Source: Naumovozyma dairenensis CBS 421 (taxonomy: Eukaryota > Ascomycota > Saccharomycetes > Saccharomycetales > Saccharomycetaceae). Taken from it: a stretch of DNA of 64,000 nucleotides. Of the stretch, positions 40,423 to 50,548 are shown in pieces. The stretch spans positions 682,001 to 746,000 of the forward strand of contig NC_016479.1 in the NCBI RefSeq assembly GCF_000227115.2, written 5' to 3'. The position numbers and the translations under genes are program-made. Positions within the stretch are counted from its first letter, which is position 1. The number at the start of each line of letters is the position of its first letter. The notes below the pieces were generated by a model, which ran no database searches, was not told the origin of the DNA, and saw only the letters and a list, made by a program, of their open reading frames with translations.

Positions 40423-41883
40423 TGCGGTTTCATTTTGGTTGGAATATATATTTTTGGGAAATTTATATTTGAAATCTTCTGATAATGTTGAAGTATAAGT
40501 GTTTAATCTATAAGTGGAAAAAATCGTTACTTCATTTGTAATTATGTTGATAATAATGGTGGATAAGATATAATAGGTTTCATTTGTTTCATAGTTATAG
40601 ATAGACGATAATAACATTTGAACCATTGTATTGGTGTTATTGTCATCACTCGTGATGTTAATTGGATGAGAATCTAAAATTCTTAAAGTTCCGTTAGCGA
40701 ATGGATATAAATCTTGCAATGAATTTAAAATATCATCATAAATATTTACATCGACAATTTTGATTGAGTGTAATGATAAACTATTTTGTAATTTCCATGA
40801 TTGGAAGTGGCCCATTGAAGTAGTCATATAGAATAATCTTTCACCTCTACCTAATATTGGACCATTTTTCAAAGAGACTATATTATTTGTCAAATTTCTA
40901 TTCAATGAAAAATTTAAGAGAGATTTTGGTAAGATATGAGATAGAATAAAATTTGTCTTACTACGAAAATTTTGATGATATAATTTTTGTTTTATTTTCA
41001 AATTTGATTTACCCATTGAATCTCTTAAAGTGATGAAGAAAACATTATTTAAAGAAGTGGATATGATTATACCTGAAGGTTCAGTATTTAAGATCAATTT
41101 TATTTTTTCATTTTCTGATTTATTTAATCCCAATTTGATAGACTGATATAATGATAAAGATGATTTCAAGTTATTTGATAATTTCAAGTTATCAATTGAT
41201 TCAATATCTTGATAATATGTTAATATATCATTGGAAGGATAATAGATGAGTATTCCCGAGTTAATATCGTTATTATTTACGAAAGATTGTGTCGATGGAT
41301 CAATGGTTATAGGCCATGTCAATTGACATATTGGAAAACAATTGTCTGTTTGTTGATCGACATTATTAGTTGTTGTATCATCATAATTATCATGTAAGGA
41401 AATTTTCGTTATGTGGTTGTTTTCCTCATCTGATGAAAATCCGTTAGCATATGACTGTTGTTGATGATTTGATGGTAAAGTCCATATAAAAAGGGTTTTA
41501 TTATCGTTTATTAAAACCTTGTTAGAACCCGGGGATGTTTGTGTATCGATGGTGGCATTTACCATGGAAGGAGATTGCTGTTGCTGTTGATCTATTTGAT
41601 CGAATATATTTGGTACAGGTAATCTTTCAACCAAATATCTTTCATTTTCAGTAAGAGTAAGAGTAAGAGTAGCTGCACCATGCTTAGAAGCAACAATATC
41701 CTGCTGTGGTAATCCTGTGTATGGTTCTTGAGAGGCTGAGGCTGAGGCTGAGGTGGATGCGGATGCAGATGCAGATGCTGACGAGACAATCTCAATGTCA
41801 TCTGTGAAGGAAGTACCAGCTTGAGAATCCCGTTCTTGCAATTGTAATTCCGGTCTCAATTGGAAGAATGGTTGAGAAGACAT
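37868..41883 (-). CDS. NUP133: Nup133, Y-complex nucleoporin, with poly-Asn tracts and a one-base frame break near the 3' end
   Basis: Nup133 is the membrane-proximal tip of the Y-shaped Nup84 complex of the nuclear pore. The N-terminal beta-propeller is recognisable (NKTLFIW, PSGIIISTSLNNVFFITLRDSMGK, LKNGPILGRGERLFYMTTSMGHF, LQDLYPFANGTLRILDSHP). The C-terminal alpha-solenoid follows (LPWFINIKLLKSINE, LNWNHILCQLN). Species-specific insertions include an SA-repeat (about residues 37-50), an ALPS-like membrane-sensing region before it, and at least four poly-Asn runs. The open frame ends at 38104, but one additional A in the run at 38197-38201 restores about 110 more codons finishing INYESNSIEYH with a TAA at 37868-37870, matching the S. 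cerevisiae C-terminus. The expected length is about 1337 aa (1157 in S. cerevisiae). Confidence 0.93.
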
Positions 41884-42130
41884 AATGAGAAGATAGAATC
41901 CACTTATTATTGATCTATATCACTGTATGAATGTTTCTGAGAAGCAGTCTTATCCGGGTGCTCATCAGGTATTGTACTTACTACACTTAATTAAGTTACT
42001 AGTTCTATAAAGAAGATGTTTACTTCTCAAACTCGAGATTTTTTGCCTTCCATAAATCTGTCTTTGACCCCCACCCAGACATCTCATCCCAACCCAACCC
42101 AGACCGGGTAACATGCACACCCTTTATATA

Positions 42131-42220
42131 CATTACACATAATATAATATAATATATCTATACCATACTATACTATACCATACTATACTATACTATACTG
42201 TGCTGTGCTGTGCTGTGCTG
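42131..42220 (+). repeat. Compound microsatellite (TATAA, CTATA and GTGCT units)
   Basis: ATAATATAAT units pass into repeated ACTATACTAT/ACCATACTAT units and finish with four GTGCT units. It directly precedes repeat copy B. Confidence 0.7.
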
Positions 42221-42226
42221 ATTTGT

Positions 42227-42452
42227 CACTAGAGCCATCTGGGGTTGTCATTGTTTGTGTTCCTGGGAGTTATTAGTGTGATCTTGAGCGTTAGAGTTGT
42301 TATTGCTCATATTGTTGTTCTTGTATTAGTTATTTAATAGTGTATACATTTGATCCATTATATGTATTCGTCGTTATTCCATTTCTATATACCACACAGC
42401 GGTCAAATTGAAGGTGGTTAATACAAGTCGTATATATTCACTCACATACTGT
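42227..42452 (+). repeat. Diverged dispersed repeat, copy B
   Basis: Relative of 2037-2311 in the same orientation. Both start with CACTAGAGCCA and end near TATATTCACTCACA. Both lie upstream of a plus-strand gene and next to microsatellites. Non-coding. Function unknown. Confidence 0.5.
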
Positions 42453-43106
42453 ATATTATACCATAATATAATATACTGTCCCAGTTAGCATCACATACCA
42501 CACACACCACAGTTGGTGGCAGATATTCAATCACCTAGCGAACAACAACATAAGTGTTTACCACGTGTATATATAAATAAGTAGCGATGTTATCTTTAGT
42601 TAATAATTTTTGTTCTTGATCCTCGTAATTACACCGTTTGTTTGTACCCTGATACTGTAATCCCTACGTACGTAAAGACCGTAAATAAAGAAAACATACA
42701 CCCCAGCTCCAGCTTGAACTTCCTTGCCTCAGCTCTGGGAAATATATATGCATCTACACTGACAATAGGTGAGATATTACAAAGGTTGATCATATCGTCT
42801 TGTCTACTATCGTCGCCAGAATCATTTGCAATTACTTCTCTCTCTCACTCTTTCAAACGCTTCCCGCACTAACGTAACGTAACGTTACATTACTCAAAGA
42901 AAGATACAAAGCAAAAAGTTCCAAGAGAAGGAAGACTACAAAACACAGACTTCTGTCATCGCTTTAACAACTTGAACAATAAAATAAAGCAATATACCCA
43001 CCGGATACAGACCATATATATAATAGTCTATACATGAGATTGGGGAAATATAAAACAGGATTATAACAGAAACAGACAAAAAATAAACAAACAAACAAAC
43101 GAAAGA

Positions 43107-43727
43107 ATGAAACCTACTTTAACAAGGAACGCAATGAAGGATCTAACTAAAAGATTTATTAAAGATAATAACACAACTTTAAGGGGTAGTCCTACTATAT
43201 ATAATCCAAGATCTTCAACTGCAAATTATAAAGGGTTCCTTAAAGCAGAAAAGAAAATACCTCAAGGTCTATATTATCAACCAGCTCAATCATCCCCTAC
43301 TGGATCAATTAATTCTGAAACTATTCCAAGATCTTTCCTACCCAAGGATGATCCAAGAAGATTATTATACGAGAAAAGCCCTCTAGGAAATGATCCAATA
43401 AAGAATAAATTCGATTCTAACTTAGATTTTAATGTATTAACAGGAAATAATAGTAATAAACTGGAAAAATCATACCATTTGAAACCTGATCAAATTAAAC
43501 AAATACAACAACTACGTAATGAAAATCCCACATTATATTCAAGAAGTAAACTGGCTAAGATGTTTAATGTCTCACCTTTATTCATATCTCTATGTAGTAA
43601 GCCACCTAAATCACATTTAGATGAAATGGATAGAAGATTAAATGTCATTAAAGGTAAATGGAATGAAAGAACAAAACTAGCTCGTGATGATAGAAAGAAA
43701 AGGAAAGAACTATGGTATAGAGCGTAA
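43107..43727 (+). CDS. MRPL20: Mitochondrial large-subunit ribosomal protein Mrpl20 (mL58)
   Basis: This fungal-specific protein belongs to the 54S mitoribosomal subunit. The 206-aa product (about 195 in S. cerevisiae) is basic from the N-terminus (MKPTLTRNAMKDLTKRF), fitting import. It contains the family segment LKPDQIKQIQQLRNENPTLYSRSKLAKMFNV, a helix-turn-helix-like stretch, and ends with GKWNERTKLARDDRKKRKELWYRA. The start is the first ATG. YKR085C lies near DAD2, NUP133 and HBS1 in S. cerevisiae too, so the block is conserved although locally reshuffled. Confidence 0.9.
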   Translation: MKPTLTRNAMKDLTKRFIKDNNTTLRGSPTIYNPRSSTANYKGFLKAEKKIPQGLYYQPAQSSPTGSINSETIPRSFLPKDDPRRLLYEKSPLGNDPIKNKFDSNLDFNVLTGNNSNKLEKSYHLKPDQIKQIQQLRNENPTLYSRSKLAKMFNVSPLFISLCSKPPKSHLDEMDRRLNVIKGKWNERTKLARDDRKKRKELWYRA

Positions 43728-44081
43728 AATTATTATCCTTATCTTATAGTTGTTTATTTTCTCTTCATATTCCCAAACAAATCCAATGATCTTTGACTTC
43801 TTTCGCGTTGACTCCGGAATAGTTCTTTACTGACTCCGACCATAGATAAACGAGGATAATACCAAATTGGTTTCTATTCATCAAGCAATGACACATTCTA
43901 ATAAAACATATAAATATACCTTCTGTCATCATACCTCAAATACTTCGAAAAAGGATTAGTGTATATACCGAGCAATAAATAATCTACTCTAATTGTATAA
44001 AAATCTGTAAATACTACAATAATAATAATAACAACAACATCAACAACTCATCAAACAAGCAAATCAAATCTCATCAAAACT
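43728..44081. other. MRPL20-MTD1 spacer
   Basis: MTD1 promoter with a pair of TGACTC sites (listed separately) and an AATAATAATAACAACAACATC leader. No gene. Confidence 0.65.
43809..43836 (+). promoter_or_regulatory. Paired TGACTC (Bas1/Gcn4-type) sites upstream of MTD1
   Basis: TTGACTCCGG (core 43809-43814) and CTGACTCCGA (core 43831-43836) lie 22 bp apart, about two helical turns, some 250 bp upstream of the MTD1 ATG. TGACTC is the Bas1 core and a Gcn4 half-site. MTD1 is co-regulated with purine biosynthesis through Bas1/Pho2 in S. cerevisiae. Confidence 0.6.
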
Positions 44082-45071
44082 ATGTCACAAAATAAACACC
44101 AACCTGGTCGCACAATCCTAGCGTCAACCATCTCGAAAACATATGACCAAGAAATAAAAGAAAAACTAAACACATTGAAAAAAGTCAAACCAAATGGTCC
44201 CCTATTAGTAGGATTCCTTGCTAACAATGATCCCGCAGCAAGAATGTATGCTCAATGGACTCAAAAGACAAGTGAATCCCTAGGCATCCGTTATCAACTA
44301 CGAGAAATGGAAGATCCAGATTTCCTTGAAGAATCCATAATTGACGCTAACGAAGATGATGAAATTGATGGGATTATGATTTATTTCCCCGTTTTCGGTA
44401 ATGCTCAAGATCAATATTTACAACAAGTTGTGAAGAAGGAGAAAGATGTAGAAGGATTAAATCATGTTTATTATCAAAATTTATATCATAATGTTAGATT
44501 CTTGGATCCTCCTGATAATCAATTGAAATCAATCTTACCTTGTACTCCATTGGCTATTGTGAAAATTTTAGAATTCTTGAAAATTTATAATCCTTTGTTG
44601 CCTGAGGGGAATCGTTTGTTTGGTAAGAAATGTGTGGTGATTAATCGTTCTGAAATTGTGGGGAGACCATTAGCTGCACTTTTAGCTAATGATGGTGCTA
44701 TTGTTTATTCTGTGGATATTAATAACATTCAAAAATTTACTCGTGGTGAAAGTTTGAAATTTACTAAACATCATGTGGAAGATTTAGGTGATTATAGTGA
44801 AGATTTATTGAAGAAATGTTGTCAAGATTCTGATATTATTATTACTGGAGTACCGTCTGAAAATTATAAATTCCCAACTGAATATTTGAAAGATGGATCG
44901 ACATGCATAAACTTCTCATCGTTTAAAAACTTCGATGATTCTGTCAAGGAAAAGGCTTCATTATATATCCCTATGACAGGTAAAGTCACAATTGCCATGC
45001 TGTTAAGAAATATGTTAAGGTTAGTTGAAAATAGTCTCAAACTTAAAGAGAAAAGAACCCAGACGAATTGA
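44082..45071 (+). CDS. MTD1: NAD-dependent 5,10-methylenetetrahydrofolate dehydrogenase (cytosolic)
   Basis: This monofunctional enzyme oxidises methylene-THF to methenyl-THF with NAD+, feeding one-carbon units to purine synthesis. The 329-aa protein (about 320 in S. cerevisiae) has PGRTILASTISKTYDQEI at the N-terminus, the substrate-site region GLLVGFLANNDPAARMYAQWT-like (residues about 40-60), GIMIYFPVFG, and the nucleotide-binding block KKCVVINRSEIVGRPLAALLANDGA. It ends with VTIAMLLRNMLRLVE. No cyclohydrolase or synthetase domain is attached, which separates it from Ade3/Mis1. The start is the first ATG. Confidence 0.95.
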   Translation: MSQNKHQPGRTILASTISKTYDQEIKEKLNTLKKVKPNGPLLVGFLANNDPAARMYAQWTQKTSESLGIRYQLREMEDPDFLEESIIDANEDDEIDGIMIYFPVFGNAQDQYLQQVVKKEKDVEGLNHVYYQNLYHNVRFLDPPDNQLKSILPCTPLAIVKILEFLKIYNPLLPEGNRLFGKKCVVINRSEIVGRPLAALLANDGAIVYSVDINNIQKFTRGESLKFTKHHVEDLGDYSEDLLKKCCQDSDIIITGVPSENYKFPTEYLKDGSTCINFSSFKNFDDSVKEKASLYIPMTGKVTIAMLLRNMLRLVENSLKLKEKRTQTN

Positions 45072-46401
45072 TAAGAAAGAACTAAACAAAGAAAAAAATT
45101 TGTGAATATGATCATTCTCACATAATATATAAAGTTAATTATATAATAGATCCAGTTAATATAAATATCCAAAGGTCGACAACAGCAATTGCAGGAGTTA
45201 CGGGGCATGCTGATTTTGTTTATTAACAGAAGGCAGCATGGTAACAGCTTTTGGAATATTATGAAAGCTGTGAAACTGTATGATTTATATAAGCTCATCG
45301 TCTAATTCGGGGACATGACTCAAAATAGTACATGTACGCATTATGTGGAATAATTTCAAAACTCCCCTAAAATTCAAGAAAATAATACTAGTTCTAATAA
45401 CGATACAGGTTTGCAGTTGCTATTTAAGCTTCTTTTTTTTCTTAGTGTATGCTGTTTCAAGAGGAATATAATATGTTGATTTATAACGTTACTTCTTATG
45501 TTATGAAAGTAACATTAAATAGTTATCGTGTAATGTAAACTCTTTTATCATGTTAGAATTATGACGGCGGTGATAATGATATATTAGCTTAAGGAATTGA
45601 GAAGAAATATCATCGCCAAAAAATCTAATACGTTAGCAATACGATTGGTGCGATCGACACAGAAAGTTACCAGTCCTATGAAAAAAGTAGAATTCTCTCA
45701 TCATTTAATAGCCTGTATTATCCAAATATTATGGTATAGGTATATTTTTATCCCATACAGGGTTGATTATGCTTACAACATGATAAGCGATGAACCTGCA
45801 TAAAATAGAAAGTAACTGAAACGAATAGGCCAAGATCTGAGGGAACGCTACCAGATGTGATAATTATCTTTTCCTAAGTTAAATGTCTCCTGTTTTTCCG
45901 TTTAAATCAAGGCATGCTAATAGCATTTTGGGCTTATTGTTCATCTCACCGCCAGTTGTCAATTTAGTGTTCCTTCGTTCATCACCTCTGCTTTCTTATT
46001 CAATTGAATATTCCCTGGTCATAGCCACGGTCTCTATCTACCGAACAAACGAATATCTTAGGTTACTATCATAGTAGTAACTTAGTATTTGGTGACGATC
46101 GATTTGCATTTCATCTGGAGTGTTTCTGTTATAATTGTTCTATATGATCTATGGTCTGTATAACTATATATGCACTTCGTAAGTAATTTAACGTGTAAAA
46201 CATGATAGCGCATAAAGTTATCAACCTAGTTTATTCGGAAAACTAATGATGAACAACGATGGGCTTTTAACAGAGATAAATTCCCAAAACAGACGAGTTA
46301 AGCAACGATTGAGCTACCCTGAAGAGGAATCACATTGTGCATCTCACTTAGACCAAAACCCTGCTCTGATCTAGAACATCTACAGCATTAGAGCACCAAG
46401 A
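45072..46401. other. 1.3-kb MTD1-UFE1 spacer
   Basis: No convincing gene. Short frames at 45597-45803 and 45883-46074 lack any recognisable feature. I see no tRNA or snoRNA signature. It holds the UFE1 promoter. Confidence 0.55.
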
Positions 46402-47484
46402 ATGACTGATCTTACACCGGTTTTCCAAAAATATATCAATATTATAAAAAGCGAATACCCAGAAAGGGTCCATAAACTGCCAGCAGATGCCCATTCAAAG
46501 CAATTGAAATCAAAGTCAGCTCTTCAATTGAAGGATACATTTATCAAAGAATGTTATGATCTTCTGAACTGCCTTATAGAACTGAAAAAAATACTAAGTT
46601 CCATAGAATCACAGTATAAGTCTGATGTTGACATGACAGAATTAGAAAAAGATGATTTTGACACAGATTTTAGACTGCAATTTCAAAAGTATATTCAAAA
46701 ATTTCAATTATTGGAAAAGTATGAAAATGAGAGGCAAAATTTAATCAATGAAAGAGTAATTAATCCTCACAAAAGTAATCTATCATTGGGAAATCTATTC
46801 CATATCCATGGCTCTTCAGCATCCGACGATGCCTCTTCTATAATTTCATTCCATGTGACAAATAATAAGTTCAGATTAGGTGTATTACAGTCATTGAATT
46901 TATTGATTGGCGTTGTATCTTCGAAGTTTACGGCTATGCAACAAGATAGGCTGGAATCACAAAGAAAATTCGAACTGTTCGATTTTAACTCTGGTATACA
47001 TACATCATCTAATATAAATGAGCAAATTATAACACCTGCAACAAGTACGATAGATACTAATGATATTGTAAGTGCGACTAGTTTAACTGTATCACAAAGT
47101 AATCCAGTGGAAACCGTACAAGACGAAGTTAAACTATATGAAGATACTGTATCCAAGTTGACTGGTGAGCAATTACAGATATTACAAAGCGAACATGAAG
47201 AATTATTGAATGATAAAAATGATCAATTGGCCAAAATTGAAAAAATCAATAAATCAATTATGGATATAGTCTCTGTACAAACAGATTTGGCTGCTCATTT
47301 GCAAATTCAATCTCAAAATATTAATAATATCTTAGACAATCAAGATGATATTGAAGTTAATATTAGGCAGGGAAATAAACAATTAAATAAGGCTAAAAAG
47401 GCCGCGGGCAGAACAGCAAAATTAACAACATATCTTGCCATTTTCTTTGGTATATTGATCTTATTTTTAGACTATATATCTTAG
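46402..47484 (+). CDS. UFE1: Ufe1, ER t-SNARE (syntaxin-18 family)
   Basis: Ufe1 is the Qa-SNARE for retrograde Golgi-to-ER fusion and ER homotypic fusion, acting with Sec20, Use1 and Sec22. The N-terminus MTDLTPVFQKYI is the Sly1-binding type peptide and helical domain. A family block FRLGVLQSLNLLIGVVSSKFT is at about 157-178. The SNARE motif spans about 250-325 (QLQILQSEHEELLNDKNDQL, QSQNINNILDNQDDIEVNI, with the central Gln layer). The C-terminal anchor is LTTYLAIFFGILILFLDYI. Length is 360 aa (about 346 in S. cerevisiae). It is convergent with HBS1, as UFE1 is with SKI7 (YOR075W-YOR076C). Confidence 0.95.
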   Translation: MTDLTPVFQKYINIIKSEYPERVHKLPADAHSKQLKSKSALQLKDTFIKECYDLLNCLIELKKILSSIESQYKSDVDMTELEKDDFDTDFRLQFQKYIQKFQLLEKYENERQNLINERVINPHKSNLSLGNLFHIHGSSASDDASSIISFHVTNNKFRLGVLQSLNLLIGVVSSKFTAMQQDRLESQRKFELFDFNSGIHTSSNINEQIITPATSTIDTNDIVSATSLTVSQSNPVETVQDEVKLYEDTVSKLTGEQLQILQSEHEELLNDKNDQLAKIEKINKSIMDIVSVQTDLAAHLQIQSQNINNILDNQDDIEVNIRQGNKQLNKAKKAAGRTAKLTTYLAIFFGILILFLDYIS

Positions 47485-47780
47485 TGTCATCAATTCCAAT
47501 AAATAACAAGTTCTGAAGACTACATTATTGTATGTTGCGTTTCATACATCTACACATTCTTCAAATAAATAAGCTCGTCACAAAATTTACATATGCAAAA
47601 TATAGTATATTAAACAGATAATAAAATATTACATGGTTTCTATATATAAAGGTATCTAGTATCTAATGTTCAGGAATTATTATTATTAAGATAGCCAAAT
47701 ATCATTTGGCATTATTACAAGAAATATATCTAATCGTATCCTCTCTTTACTGTAATGTTATTTCTAGATGATGATTCAGT

Positions 47781-49610
47781 CTAGTTGTTTTGGAGGACAG
47801 CCCCAGCAGCAATAGTTCTCCCATCTTTTCTTAGGACAACTCTACCTAAATGTTTGTTTTCATTAAATGTTAACATAGGAATCCATCTCCTTCTTTCAGT
47901 TAATTCCACTTCGATAATAGCAGCTTGGTTCGATGATAAATGTCTAATCTTCTTCTTTATTATTTTGCTTGGATCACGTTTATCAACTGTTGAAACTAAT
48001 TTACTTACTCTAGCAGGCTGCTCACAAACTCCTCTGAATAACATGAAAGATGTACCTGGTAATAATGGTCTGTCCATCTTGAAAGTTAATACTTGTAATG
48101 TAAACTTCTGGGATGCGGATACATTATAATCTACAGATGCACCTAAATCACCACCTTGGATATCTTCTGGATGTGCATGACGTAACTTCAACGTGACAAA
48201 GTCCCCTTTGATAGCAATTGGAACTTGATTTTGTTCTTTACCCATTAATATTTTATCTACAACAACACTCTGTTCTGATGGATATAACGTTATCGTTTCA
48301 CCAGGTTGAATGGAACCAGAGCCAAGTTTACCTGTAATGATAGCTTCTTCGTTTTTCTTCGAAGGAATCACTTCCAAAATAGAAAATAGAAATGGGAATC
48401 CAACAACTTCCTTAACTGATTCTTTGGAAATTTCAATGGCGACATCTTCCAATGTCTGAACCAACGATTCACCAGTGTACCAATATTGTTCCTTTGGATA
48501 TGGGATCTTATAAACACCTTCCCCAGAGAATCCACTACATGGAACCCATTTAATTTGATCTTCGCTAAACCCAACCTCTTCAAAATAGTGACTTAGTTTA
48601 CCTTGAATTTCCAAATATCTTCCCAGTGACCAGTTTACTGAATCCATCTTGTTCATTGCAACAATGACGTTATTGACGTCCATACTTTTCGCTAAAAGGG
48701 TATGCTCTTTAGTTTGACCATCCAGATTGAAACCAGATTCAAACGCATCTGTACCACAATCAATAGATAACACAGCTACATCAGCCTGTGATACACCAGC
48801 GATAGCGTTAGGTACAAAATCTCTATGACCAGGAGCATCAACAATGGTGAAGTTCGCCTTTTCAGTTTCAAAATCACTGGTACAAATCGAAACAGTAACA
48901 CCACGTTCCCTTTCTTCAGTTGTTTGATCCATGACCCATGCTAAATGGAAAGAACCTTTACCTATCTGTTCACTTTCCTTCTTTAATTTCCTAATTTGGT
49001 TTGAGTTAACTGCACCGATATCATAAAGTAATCTACCCATCAATGTAGATTTCCCAGCGTCGACGTGACCCAACACGACGAAACTTAAATGTGGTTTAGC
49101 AGTAGGCAAGTACTCTGTAACATTGACTGGTTTTCTTGGTTTCGTTGGTACGGATACTTTCTTATATGTTCTAATTACTGGTTCATTTGTCTTCTTAGGT
49201 CTGGCTTCTTCTTCATCCTCTTCATCTAGCCAATCCAAACTAGCAGCACTATCTTTCTTATCTTGGATATTCAACTTTGAAATATCTTTCTCTATTTTCT
49301 TTGCTGTGTTCTTCTTATTCGTCGTTGTTGCTACGGGTTTGGTAACCTCCTTAAGAACCTTTTTCTTCTTGAATGTCTTCTTTAAATGACTCAAGGCGGC
49401 TTGAGTATCGAATTCATGATCAAACAAAGCCAATTTCAAATTCAAATTATTCCAGCCTTGATAATCGGCCATTTCTTTCTTGACGGTAGGCAATACATCA
49501 TTAATCAGGTCATATTCTTCATCGTTCAAATAATCATCGAATTCAGCTTCATCTTGGAAATCCATTGGTCCGTTGTCATCATCATAGTCGTCATCACTGT
49601 ATACTGGCAT
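47781..49610 (-). CDS. HBS1: Hbs1, translational GTPase for ribosome rescue (No-Go decay)
   Basis: Hbs1 with Dom34 binds stalled ribosomes and promotes subunit splitting in No-Go and nonstop decay. The 609-aa protein (about 611 in S. cerevisiae) has an acidic N-terminus and a small helical HBS1-N domain (about 30-80, NLKLALFDHEFDTQAALSHL), then a charged linker. The G domain has GHVDAGKST (G1, 181-189), RGVT (G2), DAPGHRDF (G3, 258-265) and NKMD (G4, 320-323). Two EF1A-like beta-barrels follow (GDLGASVDYNV, FRGVCEQPARV, EVELTERRRWIPML). All G motifs are intact, so it is Hbs1 and not the degenerate ohnologue Ski7, although the UFE1 neighbour is the one Ski7 has in S. cerevisiae. Confidence 0.95.
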   Translation of the reverse strand: MPVYSDDDYDDDNGPMDFQDEAEFDDYLNDEEYDLINDVLPTVKKEMADYQGWNNLNLKLALFDHEFDTQAALSHLKKTFKKKKVLKEVTKPVATTTNKKNTAKKIEKDISKLNIQDKKDSAASLDWLDEEDEEEARPKKTNEPVIRTYKKVSVPTKPRKPVNVTEYLPTAKPHLSFVVLGHVDAGKSTLMGRLLYDIGAVNSNQIRKLKKESEQIGKGSFHLAWVMDQTTEERERGVTVSICTSDFETEKANFTIVDAPGHRDFVPNAIAGVSQADVAVLSIDCGTDAFESGFNLDGQTKEHTLLAKSMDVNNVIVAMNKMDSVNWSLGRYLEIQGKLSHYFEEVGFSEDQIKWVPCSGFSGEGVYKIPYPKEQYWYTGESLVQTLEDVAIEISKESVKEVVGFPFLFSILEVIPSKKNEEAIITGKLGSGSIQPGETITLYPSEQSVVVDKILMGKEQNQVPIAIKGDFVTLKLRHAHPEDIQGGDLGASVDYNVSASQKFTLQVLTFKMDRPLLPGTSFMLFRGVCEQPARVSKLVSTVDKRDPSKIIKKKIRHLSSNQAAIIEVELTERRRWIPMLTFNENKHLGRVVLRKDGRTIAAGAVLQNN

Positions 49611-50121
49611 CTTTTTTATAATCTATTAATTTCTTTTCTGTCTTTTCTATATTTTACTGTACTTAAAATAACCTATAGTATTAGATAGTTGATACCATCA
49701 AAAGATAAAATGTGTATCATATACCAAATCTTGTCCTTGCTCTTCTTATATGGAATTATGTCTGTTCTCGAAATAAAAAAGGTGCTTTTGGTGAATTTTT
49801 CAAGTTTCAATTACAGCGACTTTTTGGGTGTCACAAATTTTATGGCGGGCGCTTATTAATTAATCGTTACGAGCAACATGGAGTTGTGGGATCATTTACA
49901 AATACGGGAACAGGATATGCTGCGATTGAATAATGTTCAATAATTTATCGTATGGTAATTGTTAATCTATTTTTTGGATTATATATATGTAGATAGTATG
50001 TTTATTTTATTAAGTATGTTATTATATATACGCCCGTACGATTAACCGGTAATGTATGTGACGTTAGAATATCTCAGTGTATTATTAGATTATATATTGA
50101 TATGTCATGGCTCCCTGTACC
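49611..50121. other. HBS1 promoter / MSA1 3' spacer
   Basis: A/T-rich, with a TATATATGTA-type region near 49981. No gene-like frame. Confidence 0.6.
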
Positions 50122-50509
50122 TTATTTCATTAGTTTCTTTAACGCCATTCTTGCATCATCTTTCTCCTCACGCACTAGAGCAGTTTTCAAAGGTGATGAT
50201 GAAGATGGGAATAATGGAGTGAATTGTAATTCTGCAGTCGTGTTTAATTCAACATGTTGATTGGCTCCTGTTGGCGTTCCCAGTATGGATGATATTGGCA
50301 TGGGTGAATTCCCATCTGTACTAGTGTTCGAAGTACTATTATCTATTTTACTTTGTGAAGGAGCAGGATTTGATTGTTCTTGATTTCCAAAGGGTATAAA
50401 GACTGGCGATTCAAATTTTACCCAAGACGATCTACGTCCCATGATAATATTTGGAGATGACAGAAGCAAGGTGTTGACGTTCCAATTATTGTCATATAAT
50501 CCGGAGTTT

Positions 50510-50548
<39 letters not shown>

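Larger units (their letters stand above)
41884..43106. other. NUP133-MRPL20 divergent spacer with microsatellites and repeat copy B
   Basis: It contains ATACTATACT/GTGCT microsatellites (42131-42220), the dispersed repeat copy B (42227-42452), a ccacacac-rich stretch near 42490-42510, and a CTAACGTAACGTAACGTTAC tract near 42870-42888. The 42642-42872 frame is not convincing as a gene. Confidence 0.55.

Noticed and set aside
45597..46074. Two short plus-strand frames between MTD1 and UFE1
   Set aside because: About 60-70 codons with random-looking composition in A/T-rich DNA; no start context or motif.
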